Below the pieces are notes generated by a model, which ran no database searches, was not told the origin of the DNA, and saw only the letters and a program-made list of their open reading frames with translations. DNA of 64,000 nucleotides from Candidatus Babeliales bacterium. GTDB taxonomy: Bacteria; Babelota; Babeliae; Babelales; Vermiphilaceae. A program made the translations under genes and the position numbers. The DNA lies in NCBI GenBank assembly GCA_020050795.1, contig JAGVKD010000021.1, positions 62,001-126,000 of the forward strand, in the 5' to 3' direction. Shown piece after piece: positions 9,039 through 17,068 of this stretch; within the stretch, counting starts at the first letter, position 1, and the number at the start of each line of letters is the position of its first letter.

Positions 9039-9553
9039 TAGTGTGATTGTTCATCAACAAATTCTTTTATTTGTGCTAAAAAAGACTCTTTTGCTTTCTG
9101 GCAATTTTCTAATGTTGCTTTGCCTTTATATGCGGCCTCTCGACAATCACCAAATGTCTCTGCAAACTTCTTTGTTTGATCTTGAACATGTTTTTTTGCG
9201 TTTCCGCTCAATCTGCCATCGGCAATACTTATGATTTCGTTCCTGAGCTGGTTAATTTCTGCCATTACCTTGCGCTTAATTTCTGCAGTAGTCATCGCTG
9301 CAGCTTTTTGTTCGTCTTCTTGAGAAACAGTAGATTTTGAGAAAAGAAGATAGTTTAGTTTTTCAAGAGCAGTTCCCGAAGGAAGGTGGTCTGGATAATA
9401 GTCAGCAAATGGGCGTCTCCAATCTTTTACTGTTTCGTCGCCCCGATAGGAAAATTCAGTTCTACCTTCTGCACTCATTCTTGAAAGTCTTGTAAGAGGA
9501 TGTGTGCTTTGAGCGCTCAAAATTAACAGAAGAATGAAAAATAATTTTTTCAC
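9038..9553 (-). CDS. Secreted helical protein of unknown function
   Basis: 171 residues if translation begins at the GTG, which has AGGGGC seven bases upstream. An in-frame ATG 33 bases further up lies inside an inverted repeat and would place extra residues before the signal peptide. Residues 1-17 form a clean signal peptide (KKLFFILLLILSAQS). The mature part is charged and probably mostly helical, with two cysteines (in GDCREA and ENCQKA) that could form a disulfide. No known domain is recognised. The terminator abuts the stop codon, so the unit is monocistronic. Confidence 0.65.
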   Translation of the reverse strand: MKKLFFILLLILSAQSTHPLTRLSRMSAEGRTEFSYRGDETVKDWRRPFADYYPDHLPSGTALEKLNYLLFSKSTVSQEDEQKAAAMTTAEIKRKVMAEINQLRNEIISIADGRLSGNAKKHVQDQTKKFAETFGDCREAAYKGKATLENCQKAKESFLAQIKEFVDEQSH

Positions 9554-9567
9554 AAAAAAGCCCCTAT

Positions 9568-9594
9568 TGAACAATGTTTTAACCATTGTTCAAG
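9568..9594. promoter_or_regulatory. Inverted repeat in the leader of a secreted-protein gene
   Basis: TTGAACAATG and its exact complement CATTGTTCAA are separated by 7 bases, just upstream of the GTG start of the minus-strand gene. It is not followed by a T-run in the direction of transcription. It could be an operator for a dimeric repressor or a leader hairpin. Function not shown. Confidence 0.45.
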
Positions 9595-9617
9595 TTTCCT
9601 ATTTTTGGGGTCGATCG

Positions 9618-10382
9618 TCAAATCGGAGCGGCAATTGCGGCCTGAGTCGGCGCTATGCTGACTGGTATTCCCATACAATTTAATTTTTCAATAAGCTGTT
9701 TGGCATCGATAAAACGAATAGCCATAAAACCAAGCTTCTGAGCCGATGTAATATTTGCTTGCCTATCATCGATAAAAATGACGTGTGTCTTTTTCAAATC
9801 AATATGATTGCGCTCAATGAATTGGGTAAAATAAGCCGGATTTGGTTTGTGTATAACATTTTCCATACTAGCGCCATAATCGACTGATTGTGATCCTGCG
9901 ATATCAAAGTTATTGAGGAAGAAGGGTGCCAGTTCCGGATTAATGGCAGGATCTAACAATTGAGCAAAGGCTTCATTATCAATATTGGATGCGATGTAGT
10001 TTGTAAAGCCTAGTTCTTTTAAGGCGGCAATAATTTGTGGTGTTCCGAGCATGAGTTTTTGTGCATTGGCTATTTTAATTACCAATGAAGCAAGTTGATT
10101 ATTTTTGGCAGCACGAGCAGCTTGAAGGAAAATTTCCTTTGGTACAGTTTCTCCTTTTAGGCTGTGCCAAGAATAGTAAGGGATATTTTTAAGAAATGAG
10201 AGTGATGGGCGATATAAAGGAATTTGTAGTATGAGTTTTGCTATTTTGGGAGAATCTTGCCGTAGCATAACATCATGAATGTCCCACACAAAAATAGTAT
10301 TTTTTGGCGTGAATTCTGGTGTGGCACTCAGTGGTGCAGCAAGAATTAGCAACGCATATAAAAATCTAAATAACCGTTTCAT
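9618..10382 (-). CDS. Secreted HAD-superfamily protein with altered motif I
   Basis: 254 residues starting at the ATG preceded by GAGGG. A signal peptide (residues 1-20, ending PLSA) predicts export. HAD-fold landmarks follow: motif I VWDIHDV (Asp34), a Ser in YIASN (motif II), KPNP (motif III lysine) and FIDDRQAN (motif IV acidic pair). The second motif-I aspartate, the general acid/base in HAD phosphatases, is His36 here, while the neighbouring paralogue keeps Asp. It may have lost or changed phosphatase activity. It lies 18 bases downstream of its paralogue, probably one operon. Confidence 0.75.
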   Translation of the reverse strand: MKRLFRFLYALLILAAPLSATPEFTPKNTIFVWDIHDVMLRQDSPKIAKLILQIPLYRPSLSFLKNIPYYSWHSLKGETVPKEIFLQAARAAKNNQLASLVIKIANAQKLMLGTPQIIAALKELGFTNYIASNIDNEAFAQLLDPAINPELAPFFLNNFDIAGSQSVDYGASMENVIHKPNPAYFTQFIERNHIDLKKTHVIFIDDRQANITSAQKLGFMAIRFIDAKQLIEKLNCMGIPVSIAPTQAAIAAPI

Positions 10383-10400
10383 ACTACTTACCCTCAAATC

Positions 10401-11255
10401 TTATTCAGTTAAATATTGAAGCGCTTCTGTATTCTGATTAACTAAAATTTGCAGCGCTTCAAGATCGCTGCGCAGTTGTCCGGCATCTTTATACACGATA
10501 CCAGTAGCATTTTCACCAGCAGCTTCGATAAAGGCTACCACGTTATCTTTTTTATCATCGATAAATACTAAGCGCACAGTTTTTGGATCTATGTGATTTT
10601 TTCTAAAAAATTCATGGAAAAATTTGGGATTTGGTTTTTTTAGAATAACGATCTTCGTTTCTGGATTTTTTGCCAACTCTGGGATTTGACTATAGTCAAC
10701 GAGTTGTGGCGTACCACTAATATAGGCATTGAATACCCTTGCAATTTCAATATCAGCAGGCGTGGTGCCTTGCATTATGTGGGCATAACCTTCTTGACCC
10801 ATGTTGCTTGCGATATATTCTTTGATGCCTCGTGCACTCACATCTTTCATGATAGTGGCCACACTCGGATTGATGGTTTTAGTGTTGGCAATATCACTGA
10901 CAAATTTAGCAACCGCATCATCACCTTTTGCCTTAGCAAAGGCAATGATACCTTCTGCGCCAGCGCCGCTGCCAATCAATTTTTTCAATTCTTTTTGCAG
11001 CAGATCAGTGCGACGCATGGTTGGTATCCACCACACACTTGCCAGATAACTTGCTACAACCCATCTCATATGTTTTTCTAGGACCACATCATCAAGGTCC
11101 CACACGAGTTTAGTATTGTTGGGATTAATAGGTGTGGCTAAACCAAAGATGTTACGGCTGCCCAGTTGAGGCTGCATGGCTTCTACTTCCATGGCCGATA
11201 GGTTCAGGCCCAGGGCGAGGCTTAAAAGCAGTGCTACATTTTTCATCATTTTCAT
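10401..11255 (-). CDS. Secreted HAD-superfamily hydrolase
   Basis: 284 residues with a signal peptide (1-21, ending LNLSA). Motif I is intact (VWDLDDV, Asp53 and Asp55), with YIASN (motif II), KKPNP (motif III) and FIDDKKDN (motif IV). It is therefore a candidate Mg-dependent phosphatase acting outside the cytoplasm. A strong AAAGGAC site precedes the ATG. Its downstream neighbour is a diverged copy, so this is a tandem duplication. HAD enzymes are usually cytosolic; exported pairs like this may scavenge phosphate or act on host molecules, which is speculation. Confidence 0.78.
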   Translation of the reverse strand: MKMMKNVALLLSLALGLNLSAMEVEAMQPQLGSRNIFGLATPINPNNTKLVWDLDDVVLEKHMRWVVASYLASVWWIPTMRRTDLLQKELKKLIGSGAGAEGIIAFAKAKGDDAVAKFVSDIANTKTINPSVATIMKDVSARGIKEYIASNMGQEGYAHIMQGTTPADIEIARVFNAYISGTPQLVDYSQIPELAKNPETKIVILKKPNPKFFHEFFRKNHIDPKTVRLVFIDDKKDNVVAFIEAAGENATGIVYKDAGQLRSDLEALQILVNQNTEALQYLTE

Positions 11256-11320
11256 AGATTGTCCTTTTCATAGAAAATATATTCAAATAGATAATAACAA
11301 TTATGGCCATGCGAGTGCAA

Positions 11321-11354
11321 TAAAAAAGGCCCCCTACATTAAAGTAGAGGGCCT
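11321..11354 (-). terminator. Terminator of the PASTA-protein gene
   Basis: Read on the minus strand: a GGCCCTCTAC / GTAGGGGGCC hairpin with one mismatch, followed by a run of six T. Lies about 35 bases past the stop of the upstream minus-strand gene. Confidence 0.8.
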
Positions 11355-11389
11355 AATCTGTGTTACTTTATAATATTCCGAGGGTTCTA

Positions 11390-12091
11390 TTAAATTCTGA
11401 GCTGAACGTGAGGTGGGTTTGTCTCATCTAAAAGCAGGAGTGAACCTGGCAAGGGGCGTTGGTCGGCCACCAGGCATTCCTGGCAGGTATGACCAGAGCC
11501 TTTGGCTGGGTGGTGGGTGATGGCAGGCTTGATGCCATGCCGTTCAAGAAAGTCGGTCACCTCAGGCAAGGGGCGGCCAATAAAGTTGGGAAATAGAACC
11601 GATTGCTGTCTGCCGGCTGATATATAGAGGGTGATCATTTTCTGGTCGAGTGGTTGGTTAGGAGCTGGAATTTGGGCAAAGCAGCTGCCCTGCGGATGGG
11701 TGTGTTGGAACTCGTAGACGCGAGATTTGAGGCCTAACTTCTTAAGATTCGCCCGTATATCAGTGATTGATTGTCCTATATAAAGAGGGGCACTCATTAT
11801 AGGGGGTTGCTTTGAAACTACCAGGAAAACAGACTGACGAGGTTTAATATCATTTCCTGCAGAGGGGTTTTGGCTAATAATGGTCCCATGGGGAAGATCT
11901 GGATCTTCCTTTTCATTAAGAATGCGGGCATTAAGGTCATAATTGGAAAGAATGGCTACCGCCTGATGAATATCAGTGCCAACAAGGGCTGGGGTAGGGA
12001 TTGAATCTGCTTGAAGGAGTGAGCGGACTGCTATATAGCCGCTGGCGAATGCCAAAAATGGTACGATCCAGAGAAATTTATATAGTTGCAT
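11390..12091 (-). CDS. Membrane-anchored protein with three PASTA domains
   Basis: 233 residues. A single N-terminal hydrophobic anchor (residues 5-25) is followed by three consecutive PASTA-like repeats. Each carries the 'xPxLVGxxxxxAxxxL' type start: roughly 32-95 (TPALVGTDIHQAVAIL), 96-160 (APLYIGQSITDIRANL) and 161-233 (FPNFIGRPLPEVTDFL). PASTA domains bind muropeptides or beta-lactam-like ligands at the cell wall. They normally form the tail of Ser/Thr kinases or class B penicillin-binding proteins, but no catalytic domain is fused here. It is the first protein gene downstream of the RNase P RNA on the same strand. Confidence 0.8.
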   Translation of the reverse strand: MQLYKFLWIVPFLAFASGYIAVRSLLQADSIPTPALVGTDIHQAVAILSNYDLNARILNEKEDPDLPHGTIISQNPSAGNDIKPRQSVFLVVSKQPPIMSAPLYIGQSITDIRANLKKLGLKSRVYEFQHTHPQGSCFAQIPAPNQPLDQKMITLYISAGRQQSVLFPNFIGRPLPEVTDFLERHGIKPAITHHPAKGSGHTCQECLVADQRPLPGSLLLLDETNPPHVQLRI

Positions 12092-12154
12092 TGATCGGCA
12101 TCCAGGCTAGGGTGTTGATTGGAGGATGCAATTAGTCATAGGAATTGACTGCAC

Positions 12155-12545
12155 CTTTGAGTGAATCGATAAGCCGGCTTCTGTTTGACCTGTCTGCTGG
12201 TGCAGCTAAACAGATCATGACAACCATTTATCTATGCGGCATACCCGCATGTTTATATGGCACGAACGACCAAACACGCCTATTTTGCCTTGCTCCCGGT
12301 GAGGTTTACCCTATGCATGTATTGCTACATACGTACGTGCGCTCTTACCGCACATTTTCACCCTTACCACATGTTTCCATATGGCGGTTATTCTCTGTGG
12401 CACTTTCTGTGAGCGGTTTTTAAATGCGCTCCCCTGAGTTGGACTAGTCCTCCGCAGGCACCGTGTTCATGAGGAGGCCGGACTTTCCTCTCATAGGGTC
12501 ACCCACAAGGGGTTACCTACAAGCGATTGTCTTGTTCACTCAACG
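12155..12545 (-). ncRNA. rnpB: RNase P RNA (bacterial type A)
   Basis: Catalytic RNA that trims the 5' leader of tRNAs. Read on the minus strand: the conserved GAGGAAAGTCCGG block near the 5' end (complement of about 12480-12495), ACAGAGAATAACCGCC, GGTAAGGGTGAAAATGTGCG followed by GTAAGAGCGCAC, CACCGGGAGCAAGGCAAAATAGG, and the 3' AGAAGCCGGCTTATCG. Helix P1 is closed by TTGAGTGAA (complement of 12535-12543) pairing with TTCACTCAA (complement of 12157-12165), which sets the ends to within a few bases. About 390 nt. The 5' end overlaps the last codons of the upstream gene. Confidence 0.95.
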
Positions 12546-12993
12546 TATTGAATTTCAAAGAGCCAATTCCTATTATTATTAGATTAACACAGAGACTGCC
12601 AATTGTGTAGAGGATTGGGGGAATGGTCCAGGTTGCCAAGGACGTGACAATAAGAGAGATGACGATTGCCGCCGCCGATAGGAGGACTGGAAATGTTCTG
12701 CCACCATCGAGCCTCTGCTTTGCAAAATGAATCCCAATGATAATGGGGGGCAAATAGATGAGTGGCAGCCAACTGATTCCGGCAAAAAATAAGGATTCTG
12801 CGCAGAGTAGGAAGGTGAGAAAAATAATTTTTAAAAAATTCTCATGTGTAACCATGTTCCAAATAGCGCACATTAGAACACAATATAAAAATTGTTTTTC
12901 AAAAAAAATTTGCATTGAAACATCAATTGTAAAGGCAAAAATGGCCGCGGCGATAAAAATACCGATATTAAAGCCACTTTTTTTGTTTTTCAT
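12517..12993 (-). CDS. Small polytopic membrane protein (possibly MreD-like)
   Basis: 158 residues with about five hydrophobic segments and a short basic N-terminus (MKNKKSG). A good site (AGGGGAA) precedes the ATG. Size and topology resemble MreD, the membrane partner in the rod complex, and also several other small membrane families. There is no signature motif, so I leave it unnamed. The last nine or so codons lie inside the 5' end of the RNase P RNA gene on the same strand, so rnpB must be processed out of, or started within, this gene. Confidence 0.7.
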   Translation of the reverse strand: MKNKKSGFNIGIFIAAAIFAFTIDVSMQIFFEKQFLYCVLMCAIWNMVTHENFLKIIFLTFLLCAESLFFAGISWLPLIYLPPIIIGIHFAKQRLDGGRTFPVLLSAAAIVISLIVTSLATWTIPPILYTIGSLCVNLIIIGIGSLKFNTLSEQDNRL

Positions 12994-13071
12994 AAAATTC
13001 CCCTGTTGTTTCTATATTATTATCACGATTATTTTATTTTTTACTAACACAAAAATTTAGATAATGGAAAG

Positions 13072-13099
13072 TTGACACGCGGGGATAATTCGATAGAAT
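13072..13099 (+). promoter_or_regulatory. Strong sigma-70-type promoter
   Basis: TTGACA (13072-13077), 16-base spacer, TAGAAT (13094-13099). It sits about 50 bases before the start of a short secreted-protein gene that also has a strong terminator, implying high expression. Confidence 0.8.
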
Positions 13100-13150
13100 T
13101 GTCGCTGACGTGTGGTCAAAAAAAATATTTGTTTTACAGGAGTTCCGATT

Positions 13151-13624
13151 ATGATGAAACGTATGTTAACTCTCGCATTGTTGGTAACAATGTTTGCAGC
13201 AAATCCTATCTTGGCAGTATGGGATGCTAAAGACGGTTATTCAAAAAAAGTTGACGAGTTGAAAGATCAAGCGAAAACTGATGCTTCTGCAGAGCTCCAA
13301 GCAGCGTGCAATGCATGGGATGACTTGGAAGCGGCACAAGCTGCAGATAAAGCTGGTAGCACTGCTGCTACGAAGAAAGACGTAGCTGATGCACAAAAAG
13401 CATTTAATGATGCAGTTGCAAAATTGGATGCGCGTTTCCCATCAACTCTTTGCAAAGTTGAAGGCTTCGTAACATGGCCTGCTCGCAAAGCTGGTGAGTT
13501 GCTTTCAAGCAAATGGGGCGCTCGTGGCGCAACAGCTGTAGGTCTTGCTGCTGTAGCATACTGCGTGTACAACATTGTTAACGACAATGCTGATGAAGAA
13601 GACGACGTACGTACTTGGGCATAA
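13151..13624 (+). CDS. Small Ala-rich secreted protein with C-terminal membrane segment
   Basis: No known family. 157 residues from the ATG that follows an AGGAG site. A signal peptide ends at NPILA (about residue 22). The middle is Ala/Lys/Asp-rich and strongly helical, with features of a coiled coil (about 30-95). A C-terminal hydrophobic stretch (GATAVGLAAVAYCVYNIV) is followed by an acidic tail (DNADEEDDV). Two cysteines lie in the helical part. A consensus promoter, strong ribosome site and strong terminator mark it as an abundant monocistronic product, perhaps an envelope structural or lipoprotein-like protein. Function unknown. Confidence 0.75.
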   Translation: MMKRMLTLALLVTMFAANPILAVWDAKDGYSKKVDELKDQAKTDASAELQAACNAWDDLEAAQAADKAGSTAATKKDVADAQKAFNDAVAKLDARFPSTLCKVEGFVTWPARKAGELLSSKWGARGATAVGLAAVAYCVYNIVNDNADEEDDVRTWA

Positions 13625-13660
13625 GCTCGATTAACGTCGAATAACATCGAAAAAATGAAA

Positions 13661-13687
13661 GACCGCTCGAAAGAGCGGTCTTTTTTT
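13661..13687 (+). terminator. Intrinsic terminator
   Basis: Perfect 8-bp stem GACCGCTC/GAGCGGTC with a GAAA tetraloop and a run of seven T. It ends the small secreted-protein transcript, and the penicillin-binding protein gene starts 17 bases later. Confidence 0.93.
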
Positions 13688-13703
13688 GTGTATACTTATC
13701 TGC

Positions 13704-15599
13704 ATGCGCAATTATCTTTATTCACTTATCATTATTTTATTCTTGGCGAGTGCGATAGCATGCGGTGCATTATTTGCACTCTTTCACAATGCATGGATTG
13801 ATTTTACGCCGCTCGAACAGTACCGACCTGGAACTCCATCGGTGTTGCTTGATGATGCGGGCAATGAGTGGGCGCGATTTGAATTGGATAAACGCAAGCC
13901 AATTGAACTTGATTCTCTTCCTCAACATTTGATCGATGCATTTATTGCTGCTGAAGATTGGCAATTTTTTTCACACCCAGGTATTTCATTCAAAGGCATT
14001 GCGCGCTCCCTTCTGATTAATATGTATCATGGCCGACGCGTGCAGGGCGCGAGTACTATCACGCAGCAGCTTGTGAAGTTACTTTTCTTTGATGCGCGCA
14101 AAACGTTTTCTCGAAAAATTAAAGAGCAGCTCTACGCGCTCATCATTGAACGTCAATTTACCAAGCAGCAAATTTTGCAAGCATACTTGAATCACATTTA
14201 TTTCGGGTGTGGTATTTATGGCGTTGAGGCAGCAAGTCAGCGCTTCTGGAACAAGTCTGCAGCAGAACTGACAGTGGATGAAGCGGCAATGCTTGCGGCG
14301 GTTGTTAAATCGCCCGGCCTTTATTGTCCGCTTTTGTGTCCCTTATCGGGTGAACGTCGGCGTAATGTGGTGCTCAACTCAATGCGCAAATGTGGTTTCA
14401 TTTCTCGTGCAACACATGATGAGGCAAAAAAAATCCCACTGACATTGATTGATGCCGATCGTAATCAATGTGCTCCTCATCTGAAAGAAACTTTACGTCA
14501 ATTATTAGAGGAACTCTTTGGCAATGACCAATTGTATCGTGGTGGTTTGGTTATCCAAACCACACTGAATATTCATGCGCAAAAAGAAGCGGAGAAAATG
14601 TTTAATGCGCAATGTGTTCAATTGAGAAAAACATTGGTTTCCGATATTGATGGTGGATTGATCGCCATTGAGAGCAACACGGGTGCAATCAAAGCGATAG
14701 TTGGTGGGTTTGATTTTGTATCATCCAAATTTAATCGCGCCTTGCAGGCACGTCGCCAAATTGGTTCAACGATTAAGCCACTGATCTATACCGCAGCATT
14801 GCAGCAGGGCAAGAGCTTTGCCGATACGATGATTGATGAGCCATTCGAATTGGTCGAATCGAATGGTACGGTGTGGCACCCAAATAATTTTAATAAGCGT
14901 TTTAATGGTGAAGAGACACTTGCCTACGCATTATCACATTCAAATAATATTGTGACGATCAAATTATTGTTGGAAATCGGTGCAGCACCAGTGATTGATT
15001 TGGCGAAAAAGTGTCATTTGCCTGGACCATTCCATTCCTATCCATCGCTGGCATTGGGAACTATTGATGCAACACTGTTTGAATTAGTGGGTATGTTTAA
15101 TGTGTTTGCCAATAATGGTACGTATGTTGAACCACACTTTATTCGATGGGTAAAAGATGCGTGGGGAACAAAAATTTATAAAAAAGAAGTTGTGCAAGAG
15201 AGTGTAATTGATCAGCGTACCGTAGGACAGGTGACGCAAGTGCTCAAGCATGGATTATATCGTGTGAGAAAATCTTTCCCTGATAAATGGATCAATAGTG
15301 AAGGCATTTGCAAAACGGGGACTACGAATGATTCTCGTACCTGTTGGTTTGTTGGCTCAACACCAGAACTGACAACGGCTGTCTATATTGGATGCGATGA
15401 TAATCGATCGATCGGTCAGGATGTTTACCCATTGCGTACAGCGTTTCCTATTTGGCTGAACTTTAACTGTGCAGTGCCAAGCACGACACGAATGCGCTTT
15501 ACGTTTGATCCATCACTTCGTGAATATTGCATGGATGAAAAAACAGGGCAACGAGTTTATGATATTCGTGATCCTGATGCAGTCACTATCTTAGTGTGA
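13704..15599 (+). CDS. Class A penicillin-binding protein (glycosyltransferase + transpeptidase)
   Basis: Bifunctional peptidoglycan synthase anchored in the inner membrane, polymerising lipid II and cross-linking the strands. 631 residues from the ATG; a TTG 18 bases upstream is in the terminator T-run and unlikely. An N-terminal membrane helix (4-27) is followed by the GT51 domain with catalytic AAEDWQFFSHPG (Glu84) and GASTITQQ (115-122). The transpeptidase domain has STIK (about 354-357), SNN (about 412-414) and KTGT (about 538). The domain order is that of PBP1A. It is shorter than PBP1A of enterics, lacking the large inserts. The minus-strand neighbour ends two bases after this stop. 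Confidence 0.93.
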   Translation: MRNYLYSLIIILFLASAIACGALFALFHNAWIDFTPLEQYRPGTPSVLLDDAGNEWARFELDKRKPIELDSLPQHLIDAFIAAEDWQFFSHPGISFKGIARSLLINMYHGRRVQGASTITQQLVKLLFFDARKTFSRKIKEQLYALIIERQFTKQQILQAYLNHIYFGCGIYGVEAASQRFWNKSAAELTVDEAAMLAAVVKSPGLYCPLLCPLSGERRRNVVLNSMRKCGFISRATHDEAKKIPLTLIDADRNQCAPHLKETLRQLLEELFGNDQLYRGGLVIQTTLNIHAQKEAEKMFNAQCVQLRKTLVSDIDGGLIAIESNTGAIKAIVGGFDFVSSKFNRALQARRQIGSTIKPLIYTAALQQGKSFADTMIDEPFELVESNGTVWHPNNFNKRFNGEETLAYALSHSNNIVTIKLLLEIGAAPVIDLAKKCHLPGPFHSYPSLALGTIDATLFELVGMFNVFANNGTYVEPHFIRWVKDAWGTKIYKKEVVQESVIDQRTVGQVTQVLKHGLYRVRKSFPDKWINSEGICKTGTTNDSRTCWFVGSTPELTTAVYIGCDDNRSIGQDVYPLRTAFPIWLNFNCAVPSTTRMRFTFDPSLREYCMDEKTGQRVYDIRDPDAVTILV

Positions 15600-15601
15600 A
15601 A

Positions 15602-16036
15602 TTAATCGAATGAGAGTTGCACTTTGCTCTTATCAAGTTCTTCCACAAGAGCTTGATCTCGGTCATAACGAACACGGTAAGCGGCTCGATCTTTGATTGG
15701 CACAGGGAGAGTGACACCTCCAACTCCATTTTTGTTGGGTACGCATACAGAGCAAGAAGTGCCTTGGCTTATGTGCAAAAAACTTTCAGCCCATCGGCCT
15801 CCAGAGCCATCGATATCAGCAAAGCTTATTTTTTTCGGTTGTCCATTAGTGGGAATAGCAAATCCCCAATCAATGAAAGATTCTTCGGTATGTGCACCCT
15901 GCGTGAGAGTGAGAGGCACTTTGTGGATAATAAACTGAATTGGTTTGCCACAATTGTTAACGATCCACATAATGAGTGGTTCATCAGCTGTGAGAGAGAG
16001 TGGAAGAATGATCAACGCTAAAAATAATTTTTTCAT
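15602..16036 (-). CDS. Small secreted protein of unknown function
   Basis: 144 residues with a signal peptide (1-17, KKLFLALIILPLSLTA). The mature part is predicted mainly beta-stranded with four cysteines or fewer (in NNCGKP and TSCSVC). An excellent ribosome binding site (AAGGAG, 6 bases from the ATG) is present. No family recognised. It lies three bases past the stop of murG on the same strand, so it probably shares the downstream end of the murG transcript. Confidence 0.68.
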   Translation of the reverse strand: MKKLFLALIILPLSLTADEPLIMWIVNNCGKPIQFIIHKVPLTLTQGAHTEESFIDWGFAIPTNGQPKKISFADIDGSGGRWAESFLHISQGTSCSVCVPNKNGVGGVTLPVPIKDRAAYRVRYDRDQALVEELDKSKVQLSFD

Positions 16037-16038
16037 AC

Positions 16039-17055
16039 CTAACTCCTTATTTCCAATTTTTCCATGATTGCAGCATATAAATGTTGCGGGCTTCGTTCAA
16101 TTTCTTCTTGCAGTATAACGGTACATAAATTTGGATACATGGTTTCAACAGCGCGTGCGTTATCAACTTGATGAGATGTTGTGTGTGCTTCAAGAGGGAT
16201 GGTGATGAATGGTTTATTGAAAAAAATTGTTTCATGCAAGGTGCCAGATCCCGCACGGCAAATAACAAAATTTGCTGCTGCATAGTGGAGTGACAAGTCA
16301 CTTGTGAATGGAAATACCACCGCATCTATTTTTTGGTGTTTATAAAACTGTTCCCAATTGCGCGTATCATAAGAACCGGTTTGATGAATAATTTGCAGAT
16401 TCTCTTTGAGAGCAGTGTGTTGCCTGAGCATGGTTTGTATTGCGCTATTTAAGAAAAATGAACCTTGCGATCCGCCTAGAATCAGAACTGTTTTTTTGTT
16501 TGGATCAAGTCCAAGTTGTTTGCGGCTTGTCTGCGCATCAGGCAGTTCACTCGTCTCATATTGCACCGGATACGGTTTGAGTATGCACTTTGAGGGGGAG
16601 AAATATTTTTGTGCATCAGCAACATTTATTATAACTTTGGAAGCGAATGGTGAACACCAAGAAATGGCGCCTCCCGGCACCGCATTGAGTTCCCAGAGTT
16701 CAACCGGAATATTTTGCATCCAGGCAGCAAATGCCAATGGCAGCGCAATGAGGCCACCAGTGCTCACTACCTTTTCAACGTTGTGTTTGCGTAATGTCCA
16801 AAAGCTTTTCCATGTTGCATGCACGAGTTGCCAGACCAAGCGTGGATAATCAAAAAAGCGGCGGGTGGTTGTCAGGGGTAACACAATGTGCTTATCAATT
16901 GTGCTACTGTCGCCAATCAATTTGTGATCAAGCGGGGTGTCTGTTGAAAAGAAAAGTGTTTGTGCACAATTTTTTTCCTGCGAAGCGAGTGTTAGGCAAG
17001 GAATGATGTGGCCGCCGGAAGTGCCGGCGGCATAGGCTATAGTTTTTATCTGCAT
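16039..17055 (-). CDS. murG: UDP-GlcNAc:MurNAc-pentapeptide-PP-undecaprenol GlcNAc transferase
   Basis: Membrane-associated GT28 glycosyltransferase that converts lipid I to lipid II, supplying the substrate of the penicillin-binding protein encoded nearby. 338 residues. The N-terminal glycine loop is GTSGGHIIP (11-19). The UDP-binding C-domain has ILGGSQGS, ICRAGSGTLHE and NKPFITIPLE. Somewhat divergent from enteric MurG but all landmark motifs are kept. It follows the TPR-protein gene by 13 bases and precedes a small secreted-protein gene, suggesting a cotranscribed set. Confidence 0.92.
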   Translation of the reverse strand: MQIKTIAYAAGTSGGHIIPCLTLASQEKNCAQTLFFSTDTPLDHKLIGDSSTIDKHIVLPLTTTRRFFDYPRLVWQLVHATWKSFWTLRKHNVEKVVSTGGLIALPLAFAAWMQNIPVELWELNAVPGGAISWCSPFASKVIINVADAQKYFSPSKCILKPYPVQYETSELPDAQTSRKQLGLDPNKKTVLILGGSQGSFFLNSAIQTMLRQHTALKENLQIIHQTGSYDTRNWEQFYKHQKIDAVVFPFTSDLSLHYAAANFVICRAGSGTLHETIFFNKPFITIPLEAHTTSHQVDNARAVETMYPNLCTVILQEEIERSPQHLYAAIMEKLEIRS

Positions 17056-17068
17056 AGTTGGTTGTGTG

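Noticed and set aside
12145-12423. 92-codon plus-strand open frame
   Set aside because: It lies antisense to the RNase P RNA gene; the sequence is explained by the conserved RNA.
12517-12993. Firm MreD assignment
   Set aside because: Length and topology are compatible but no motif; mreC is not adjacent.
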